Shown here: positions 36,893 through 41,968 of the stretch, one piece after another
Layout of the letters: every line of letters begins with the position of its first letter
Numbering within the stretch: the first letter of the stretch is position 1
Source: a virus
Strand: one strand, 5' to 3'
Length of the DNA: 41,968 nucleotides
IMG/VR virus record: IMGVR_UViG_3300034104_007229
Coordinates: 1 to 41,968 of that record
Translations under genes and position numbers: made by a program
The notes under the pieces: model-generated
What the model saw: only the letters and a program-made list of their open reading frames with translations
What the model was told of the DNA's origin: nothing
The model's database searches: none

Positions 36893-38146
36893 CTATATCT
36901 CGAAAGGTAACGATGAAAAAGCGGTTGGTGTAAATGAGACTTTGTTGTTGGAATACATATTAGCCTCAGATAGGATTTCTTTAAATTGATAACTATTAAG
37001 ATAATCGGTCATTAGTTGTAAATCAAGATTAAGGTTATTTTTTGGGAATAAAGCAAACACACCTCCCGAAAAATACGTTTTAGGCTCACCAATCCAAAAA
37101 GGGTTTAAATCTCTTGTTTTCATTAAACCATATATTCGTGGTCTATCGGATTTCATAAGTTCTAAATTTCTCAGAGCCCCATAATGCCACCAATTTTTAA
37201 CACCAAACTTTTTTATTTTTCTTTTTAAGAGAACTTCTTTTTTTGAAAGAATATATTCACGTGTTCTTTTTGGGATATTATCTACAGATGAATACTTATC
37301 CAAAAATAAATAATTCTGTAAAGTCTTGCTCGTAGTGACCATTTGTATGATACATTCATTTTCCAAAGTTGTATCATTATCTAACTTGAATACAGGCTCA
37401 GAACCTGTGACAAGACCAACTTTAACATCAAAATAATCAGATATCTTATTTGATGTTCGTTTATTTATCACAAAACTTACCGTTTTACCATAAATTGTTT
37501 TTTTATCTTTGTATGTGTTAGAATGGAAATCTTCAATTGAGTCATAATATTTTGTTTTACCATTATACCCTCTTTGATAACGAAAAATACATAAGGCTGG
37601 AACATCAGCATCGTCAAAAAGTTTTTCTTCTCCACAATCAATAAAATGAGTGAAATCACCATTTACTTTCAAATAGTCCCTTAAAAATTGCGAACTTGTG
37701 TTGTATAACCACTCTTTTGGAACAATGAATATTATTTCACCATTGTCTTCTAAGACTTCTATAGAATATTTTATAAACAAATAATAAAGATTTCCATTAC
37801 CTTTTATTTTTTCAGGTAATAAATCAATGGTACTAAGTTCAACATTTTTAAGCTTAACAAATGGTGGATTCCCGATGACAGATGAGTATTTTTTATTATT
37901 TTTTATGTAATCAAAAAAATTACTCACGGTAATCTCTGATTGACAAACTTTTGTTTCAACTTTTTCGTAATCCAACTCACAAGCATAAATTTTTTTGTCA
38001 TGAACTTTTTCGACCGCATTTATAATATGCCCGGAACCTGCAGATGGTTCAAAAACATCACCTCTGTTTTGGATTAGAGATACCAACACATTTAAAACTT
38101 TCTCTTTTGTTGTAAAGAACTGACCCCTTTGTTTTTTAATATCCAT
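36893..38146 (-). CDS. N6-adenine DNA methyltransferase (gamma class)
   Basis: A 417-residue protein: QRGQFFTTKEKVLNVLVS at the start, SAM-binding EPSAGSGH (about 32-39) and then catalytic GNPPFVK (about 92-98, the NPPY/F motif of adenine methyltransferases). Motif I precedes motif IV, the gamma-class order, as in HindII/Eco57I-like enzymes. The C-terminal half (about 230-417) is the target-recognition part. AT-rich like its neighbour. Its own promoter-like boxes are upstream (38150-38180). With the downstream nuclease candidate it forms a possible restriction-modification pair; alone it would protect phage DNA. Confidence 0.85.
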   Translation of the reverse strand: MDIKKQRGQFFTTKEKVLNVLVSLIQNRGDVFEPSAGSGHIINAVEKVHDKKIYACELDYEKVETKVCQSEITVSNFFDYIKNNKKYSSVIGNPPFVKLKNVELSTIDLLPEKIKGNGNLYYLFIKYSIEVLEDNGEIIFIVPKEWLYNTSSQFLRDYLKVNGDFTHFIDCGEEKLFDDADVPALCIFRYQRGYNGKTKYYDSIEDFHSNTYKDKKTIYGKTVSFVINKRTSNKISDYFDVKVGLVTGSEPVFKLDNDTTLENECIIQMVTTSKTLQNYLFLDKYSSVDNIPKRTREYILSKKEVLLKRKIKKFGVKNWWHYGALRNLELMKSDRPRIYGLMKTRDLNPFWIGEPKTYFSGGVFALFPKNNLNLDLQLMTDYLNSYQFKEILSEANMYSNNKVSFTPTAFSSLPFEI

Positions 38147-38149
38147 ACC

Positions 38150-38180
38150 TAAATATACAACAAAATTTTATTATAACAAA
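38150..38180 (-). promoter_or_regulatory. Bacteroidota-type promoter
   Basis: Read leftward: TTTG (38177-38180), 19-nt spacer, TATATTTA (38150-38157, last base off consensus), 3 nt before the methyltransferase start. Confidence 0.5.
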
Positions 38181-38223
38181 CTATAAATATCATCTTCATT
38201 TCATATAGTGTATTTTCAAATCA

Positions 38224-38256
38224 AACTAAAAACCCCCACCTTTTTAAGGGTGGGGG
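38224..38256 (-). terminator. Intrinsic terminator
   Basis: Read leftward: CCCCCACC (38249-38256), short A/T loop, GGTGGGGG (38233-38240), then a T-run. It ends the transcript carrying the genes at 38445 and upstream. Confidence 0.75.
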
Positions 38257-38444
38257 CGTTGGGCTGAAGGGGTAAGAATTATTTTAAAGGAGTTTTGAGG
38301 TTATTGATTCTCTCTTTAACGAATTTTGAGTCCGAGTGAATTTGTGAATTTTGACTTTCAATCCCGACATCACTTATCTTACTTTAGTAGTTTAATGGTA
38401 GAACTTTGCTAGTCCGAAATTCTCCACCCAATCAGTCACCAACT
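38257..38444. other. 188-nt gap, mostly 3' untranslated
   Basis: No recognised gene. On the plus strand the 15-nt piece GTTTAATGGTAGAAC (about 38389-38403) looks exactly like a tRNA D arm, but the anticodon and T arms that should follow do not fold, so it may be a decayed tRNA or chance. A 28-codon leftward frame (38284-38370) has no supporting start signal. Otherwise nothing is seen. Confidence 0.4.
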
Positions 38445-38882
38445 TTAGATTTCAGTGGTTCCGTTGTGGATGTCCAACTCATCTTGGATTCGTTCAATCT
38501 CTTGTTCATACCAAGAGACGAGGTTATCCATCTCAACTTTGGTGATGACGGTAGTTTTCACCACACTTGCGGATTCACCGTAACGTTGATGTGTTGAAGT
38601 CTTACCCTCAGAACAGTCAATACCACGAAGGTACTTAACCAATCCCTTGAGTTCCGACAAACGGAAAATTTTATGGTAAACGTTTTGGTTTGCCATGTGG
38701 ATACGGGTCTTGAGAAGTGCCAAGTCCGAAACCACCTTCTGAAGTTTATCCATGTCTTCCTTGGGGTCGTAAGAGCGAATAGCTCCTTCTTCCACAGAGT
38801 TGTACTTTTGGATACGCGTCACCAACTCTTGAATCGACTTGGCGAGTTTGTTTTTCTCTTTGAGTGCTTGTTTTACTGTCAT
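38445..38882 (-). CDS. DIP1984/septicolysin-like small phage protein
   Basis: A 145-residue, heavily charged helical protein (KQALKEKNKLAKSIQELVTR, LKTRIHMANQNVYHKI, SELKGLVKYLRGIDCSEGK). It resembles the DIP1984 family (some members annotated septicolysin, DUF6847 in phages). Coiled-coil structure and unknown function. It follows the membrane gene by 1 nt, so one transcript is likely. Confidence 0.6.
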   Translation of the reverse strand: MTVKQALKEKNKLAKSIQELVTRIQKYNSVEEGAIRSYDPKEDMDKLQKVVSDLALLKTRIHMANQNVYHKIFRLSELKGLVKYLRGIDCSEGKTSTHQRYGESASVVKTTVITKVEMDNLVSWYEQEIERIQDELDIHNGTTEI

Positions 38883-38883
38883 G

Positions 38884-39168
38884 TTATTTGAAAATTAAAT
38901 GAATAAAGTTTGAAACGAAAAGTCCGATACCGAATGCCATAATCTGAATCGATACTCCATAAGAACCAAAAGCACCGAATCGGTTGGTGTGAATATCAAT
39001 AAACATTTTCTCGCACTCTTGGATTTCTTCAGGGGATTTTGCCAACGAGATTTTCTCATCGAGTTGAACTTGGAGTTTATCTTCTTTACGTGCCATGTAC
39101 GCCCTGACACCCCACGCGGCAATCAAGGTCAACCACCCAAGAAGATTTATAATATCAATTGTTGTCAT
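38884..39168 (-). CDS. Small membrane protein
   Basis: A 94-residue protein: hydrophobic segments at about 7-24 (LLGWLTLIAAWGVRAYMA) and 73-91 (IQIMAFGIGLFVSNFIHLI) with a charged middle, so it spans the membrane twice. It precedes the DIP1984-like gene by 1 nt. Function unknown. Confidence 0.65.
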   Translation of the reverse strand: MTTIDIINLLGWLTLIAAWGVRAYMARKEDKLQVQLDEKISLAKSPEEIQECEKMFIDIHTNRFGAFGSYGVSIQIMAFGIGLFVSNFIHLIFK

Positions 39169-39248
39169 AGTAAAAAGGGTTTTAAAGTGTAAAAATACAA
39201 ATAAAAAACCGACCAGTCAAATTTTTTGATGACATAGTTTTCAACAAT

Positions 39249-40118
39249 CTATTCTTCTTCTTTTTTAAAATCCAACACTTGTTGACGTTTCTGTTGAACA
39301 AAGAACCCAACCCTTTCATTGGCAACCTTGCAGTAGTTTGGACTAAGTTCAATACCAATCCAACGACGATTAAGAGTCTCGGCAGCAACCATCGAGGTAC
39401 CCGAGCCAGCAAATGGGTCCAACACCAAGTCATTCTTGTAGGTCAAGATTTTGATTGCCTTAGTCGGAATATCCATTGAGAAGGTTGCCTTGGTAAGACT
39501 TCTTGTATCGGCAAAGTAATGCCACTGACCAAATACCAAATCAATAAACTCACGTTTTTGTTCCTCAGTGTAGAAAGTCTTTGGTTTCATAACACCATTC
39601 TTGTCCTCACGTTCCCCAAGTTCACCAACCCACTCAGGTTCACCCTTAACTTTCTTGATGTGGTTCTTCTTGTAAGCCAAGATGACACATTCCTTTGGAT
39701 TATAGATGTACGGGGCAGATGGACTCATCCAAGACCCCCAAGCTGTGGTACGACTTCTGTGTGGAGACTCTTCTTCCAAGTCAACAACCCCGAAGAACTT
39801 GTAACCAATTTTCTTCATAATCTGCCAAATCTCAGAGACCATAAAGATACGACCTCCCTTAGCTTGACGGTTAATCTCATAAGGGATGTTCAAGGCAATC
39901 CTTCCGTCGTCTTTAAGGACTCGGTATGCTTGTTCCATCCACGAATATGTAAATTTTACATATTCCTCCCAAACCATATCATCTTCGTGGACATCATAAT
40001 CGATACCAACACCATAGGGTGGTGAGGTAACAATCAAATCCACAGAACCTTCTTCCATGGTCTTCATAACTTCGATACAGTCACCATTGACGACTTTACC
40101 GATATAATCTTCATTCAT
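39249..40118 (-). CDS. Beta-class site-specific DNA methyltransferase
   Basis: A 289-residue protein: catalytic DLIVTSPPYGVG (about 28-39, SPPY type) comes before the SAM site DPFAGSGTSMVAAE (about 238-251), the beta-class order typical of N4-cytosine or N6-adenine methyltransferases. WxS region WGSWMSPSAPYIYNPKE lies between. SPPY hints at N4-cytosine, not certain. Its ATG overlaps the end of the 57-residue membrane gene by 8 nt. No restriction gene is next to it, so it may protect phage DNA. GC is higher than for the 36-38 kb methyltransferase, so the two were probably gained separately. Confidence 0.88.
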   Translation of the reverse strand: MNEDYIGKVVNGDCIEVMKTMEEGSVDLIVTSPPYGVGIDYDVHEDDMVWEEYVKFTYSWMEQAYRVLKDDGRIALNIPYEINRQAKGGRIFMVSEIWQIMKKIGYKFFGVVDLEEESPHRSRTTAWGSWMSPSAPYIYNPKECVILAYKKNHIKKVKGEPEWVGELGEREDKNGVMKPKTFYTEEQKREFIDLVFGQWHYFADTRSLTKATFSMDIPTKAIKILTYKNDLVLDPFAGSGTSMVAAETLNRRWIGIELSPNYCKVANERVGFFVQQKRQQVLDFKKEEE

Positions 40119-40284
40119 TATTAATAAATTCTTTTATAAATTTCACAACGACAAAGATAAACATCAAGGGCCAAATCAGAGCCATGAGAAATCTTTCCCA
40201 GTTAGTGAGTTGATAGGGGGTATTAAAAGTCAACCAATCCATGAACCATGATACAAGAATACCCATCAATAGGTAAAATATCAT
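40111..40284 (-). CDS. Small membrane protein (57 residues)
   Basis: ATG at 40284 gives MIFYLLMGILVSWFMDWLTF with a second hydrophobic stretch (FLMALIWPLMFIFVVVKFI). Its start overlaps the DUF3310 stop by 4 nt (ATGA) and its end overlaps the methyltransferase start by 8 nt, so it is part of a tightly coupled operon. No family recognised. Confidence 0.65.
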   Translation of the reverse strand: MIFYLLMGILVSWFMDWLTFNTPYQLTNWERFLMALIWPLMFIFVVVKFIKEFINNE

Positions 40285-40517
40285 TTGTTCTCAAGTAGTT
40301 GAATTTTTCTTTCCAAGTACCAAAGGGCTTTCTTTAGGTCTTGGATTTCTCTGTCTGTTTCTTTTTTACCAGCCCTAGCGATGTACTTAAAAGTATTACC
40401 GAGATGAAAATCCATCTCCAAAGCTTCGATAATTTTGATGACTTCATATGTGTTTGTTTCTCCGCCATAATGATTAGGGTGATTTACGAACTCGTAAGTA
40501 GATGTAGGTTCTGACAT
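40281..40517 (-). CDS. DUF3310 family phage protein
   Basis: A 78-residue protein matching DUF3310: VNHPNHYGGETNTYEVIKII, then GNTFKYIARAGKKETDREIQ and LKKALWYLERKIQLL. This family occurs almost only in phages, often with nucleotide metabolism genes; function unproven. Overlaps the 57-residue gene by 4 nt. Confidence 0.9.
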   Translation of the reverse strand: MSEPTSTYEFVNHPNHYGGETNTYEVIKIIEALEMDFHLGNTFKYIARAGKKETDREIQDLKKALWYLERKIQLLENK

Positions 40518-40518
40518 T

Positions 40519-41148
40519 TTATTTTAGTGTTAGAATTGGACAATAATAAGTTCTCCATTCAGAATGCCAATAGAAACCTCCGTTGGTTGTTTGACGCTCA
40601 GGTCCATCAATAGAAGGAATTTCCATGGTTTCATATTCAATATTACAAATCGGAGTTAGAATGTCAAACTCAGTTTTGGTCATATGAATTCCATTCTCAT
40701 CACCTCTTGGGTTATTGAAGAAAGAAAAGATGCCATCGGGTTTAAGCATGTTTGGAACGTTTCGTTGGAAATCCCAAATCTCCTCAGCCCAAGTGTCGAT
40801 GTAAATCCCATCAAACTTAGGGAGGTATTTCATGAACCACTGCCAGTCTCCATGTAGAATCCTGACGTTGGGTTTGAGGTGCCATCCGTCGTCCATCATT
40901 TTGGTGAAGACATCAAGATGAGGTTCGATAATCCAATGTTCATCGACACCATGAGTTTGAATAAACGAATCAATCAAACCCATCCCAAACCCAACGTTCA
41001 GAACTCTTCCCTTATTTCGGCAGACAATCTCCGCACTTTTCTCCATGATGGGTCTCTCCCACTCCATCATGATAGCGTTTCCATTCTCGTCCATAAGACG
41101 ACCGTCAGATGTGTACGTGAGCCGTTGCTCAAAATAAGGTTTTCCCAT
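40519..41148 (-). CDS. SAM methyltransferase of the GAMT/Rmt2 type
   Basis: A 209-residue protein. RVLNVGFGMGLIDSFIQ (about 48-64) with EHWIIEPH (about 70-77) and FDGIYIDTWAEE (about 113-124) match the guanidinoacetate/arginine N-methyltransferase layout, in which the Glu of the WIIE motif and the Asp of YDT bind SAM and the guanidino group. MEWERPIMEKSAEIVC fits the N-terminal flap. It follows glutamine synthetase with a 1-nt overlap (TAATG), so both are co-translated. Substrate unknown: a guanidino compound or a protein Arg delta-nitrogen are the candidates. Confidence 0.75.
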   Translation of the reverse strand: MGKPYFEQRLTYTSDGRLMDENGNAIMMEWERPIMEKSAEIVCRNKGRVLNVGFGMGLIDSFIQTHGVDEHWIIEPHLDVFTKMMDDGWHLKPNVRILHGDWQWFMKYLPKFDGIYIDTWAEEIWDFQRNVPNMLKPDGIFSFFNNPRGDENGIHMTKTEFDILTPICNIEYETMEIPSIDGPERQTTNGGFYWHSEWRTYYCPILTLK

Positions 41149-41968
41149 TACTCTTTTCCGATGTTATCGATAGTTCTTTCTTCTTCATCATAATCATGTC
41201 CCCCAAGGTAAGCAAGAGCTTCTTTCGCTTTCTCCACGTCAACCTTAACAGTCATGTTATAGTTAATTTTATCCAAATGTAAGGCAAAGTCCAGAGCATC
41301 TGCGATAACTTTTACAATTTTGTAGGGGTCTCCATTCGACGCTGGTCTACGGTCCTCAACGTACCCTTTCCACTCTTTCGCCGTAGCTAGCGGTACACGA
41401 ATGGAAGACCCCCTATCAGAAACTCCCCAACTGAACTTGTCGATTGACTGAGTCTCGTGTTTACCAGTTAGACGTAAGTAATTGTCTGAACCGTAATTCT
41501 TAATGTGTTCTTGGTGACGGGATTCGAAGGAACGGAAGATGTTTTTGAAGTAATCCTCACCACCTTCGTCTCTCATCTTATCGTTGGAGAAGTTACAGTG
41601 AAGTCCCGAACCATTCCAGTCACCTTGAACTGGTTTGGGGTGGAACTCAATCTCGTATCCTTTTTCTTCGCTGAGTTGTTGAAGGATGTAACGAGACATC
41701 CATAGGTCGTCACCAGCCTTTAGTTTTCCCTTACTGAATACTTGGTATTCCCACTGACCGAGAAGAACCTCAGCATTGGTACCAGTAATATCAATCCCCC
41801 CTTTAATACACATCTCCATGTGTTCATCCACAAACTCACGTCCATTGACTTGGTTGGTCCCAACTCCACAGTAGTATCTACCCTGAGGAGCGGGGTAACC
41901 GTTCTTGGGAAATCCAAGTGGTCGTCCATCTTCTATGATGGTATACTCTTGTTCAAACCCAAACCATA
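41148..41968 (-). CDS. Glutamine synthetase, type II (GSII), N-terminus beyond the window
   Basis: The frame is open to the window edge; 273 codons including stop are visible. WFGFEQEYTIIEDGRP, GYPAPQGRYYCGVG and DEHMEMCIKGGIDITGTNAE are followed by GQWEYQVF, a GSII hallmark, then NGSGLHCNFSNDKMRDEGG (ammonia/Glu site) and RGSSIRVPLATAKEWKGYVE (ATP/phosphate site, RxPxxxxxxxGYxEDRRP). Glutamine synthetase makes glutamine from glutamate, ammonia and ATP. Type II is mainly eukaryotic but also found in some Bacteroidota. The start and full length cannot be seen. The GAMT-like gene follows immediately. Confidence 0.92.
   Translation of the reverse strand, partial: WFGFEQEYTIIEDGRPLGFPKNGYPAPQGRYYCGVGTNQVNGREFVDEHMEMCIKGGIDITGTNAEVLLGQWEYQVFSKGKLKAGDDLWMSRYILQQLSEEKGYEIEFHPKPVQGDWNGSGLHCNFSNDKMRDEGGEDYFKNIFRSFESRHQEHIKNYGSDNYLRLTGKHETQSIDKFSWGVSDRGSSIRVPLATAKEWKGYVEDRRPASNGDPYKIVKVIADALDFALHLDKINYNMTVKVDVEKAKEALAYLGGHDYDEEERTIDNIGKE

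Noticed and set aside
38376-38450. tRNA on the plus strand, because of a D-arm-like GTTTAATGGTAGAAC
   Set aside because: The expected anticodon stem, T arm and acceptor 3' strand do not pair; kept only as a possible decayed tRNA.
1-41968. CRISPR array or transposon ends
   Set aside because: No regularly spaced direct repeats of 24-40 nt, no transposase or integrase gene, and no paired terminal inverted repeats were seen.
1-41968. Alternative genetic code (stop codon reassignment)
   Set aside because: TAA, TAG and TGA all end well-supported genes and none interrupts a recognised protein.

Overview
The window looks like part of a large bacteriophage genome, or a phage-like element, that infects or lives in a Bacteroidota (Flavobacteriia-like) host. 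The phage reading rests on dense short genes on both strands with 1-26 nt overlaps, a giant structured RNA beside a tRNA, an RNA-repair set (RNA ligase 1, polynucleotide-kinase-like P-loop protein, phosphoesterase), UmuD'/UmuC-like genes, DUF3310, DNA methyltransferases, and several proteins that share short N-terminal tags. The Bacteroidota reading rests on type IX secretion (T9SS) sorting domains of types A and B, a Bacteroidota-type TonB receptor/lipoprotein pair, and TTTG-N19-21-TAnnTTTG promoters. No terminase, portal or capsid gene is visible here, so a megaplasmid or an integrated element is not excluded.

Layout. 1-4.3 kb: small genes, several with the N-terminal ESQ-type tag, a SPOR-domain protein and a metalloprotease. 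4.3-11.4 kb: a leftward eight-gene cell-surface operon (T9SS type A protein with cohesin/dockerin-like parts, membrane anchor, CsgG-like pore, low-complexity barrel-like protein, adhesin-like protein, secreted nuclease). 11.4-16.7 kb: secreted metallopeptidase, sulfotransferase, small membrane and secreted genes, and a T9SS type B protein overlapping a lipoprotein gene. 16.8-20.6 kb: phage proteins including a likely lytic enzyme, then the UmuD'-like/microprotein/UmuC operon. 20.9-24.4 kb: glycan operon (two GT2 glycosyltransferases and UDP-galactopyranose mutase). 24.5-27.3 kb: zinc-motif proteins, a triple-hairpin 3' region, an ~815-nt GOLLD-like RNA with its own promoter and terminator, an initiator-type tRNA-Met and a small pseudoknot-capable RNA. 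27.4-30 kb: NUDIX, DUF192, DHH phosphoesterase and a ferritin-like small protein. 30-33.5 kb: TonB-dependent receptor with a beta-helix lipoprotein. 33.6-35.8 kb: RNA-repair module. 35.9-38.1 kb: AT-rich candidate restriction-modification pair. 38.4-42 kb: small conserved phage genes, a beta-class DNA methyltransferase, a GAMT/Rmt2-like methyltransferase and a eukaryote-type (GSII) glutamine synthetase cut by the window edge.

How it may work together (inference). Two promoter classes are visible: host-type TTTG/TAnnTTTG boxes in front of mutagenesis, modification and small-RNA genes, and a TATTTAT box, resembling the T4 late promoter read in reverse complement, in front of most of the tagged, virion-like genes. 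The element also carries much cargo for remodelling the host surface (secreted adhesins, TonB receptor, glycosyltransferases, sulfotransferase) and for protecting its RNA and DNA (RNA repair, methylation). All assignments are by eye from translated sequence; no database search was run.
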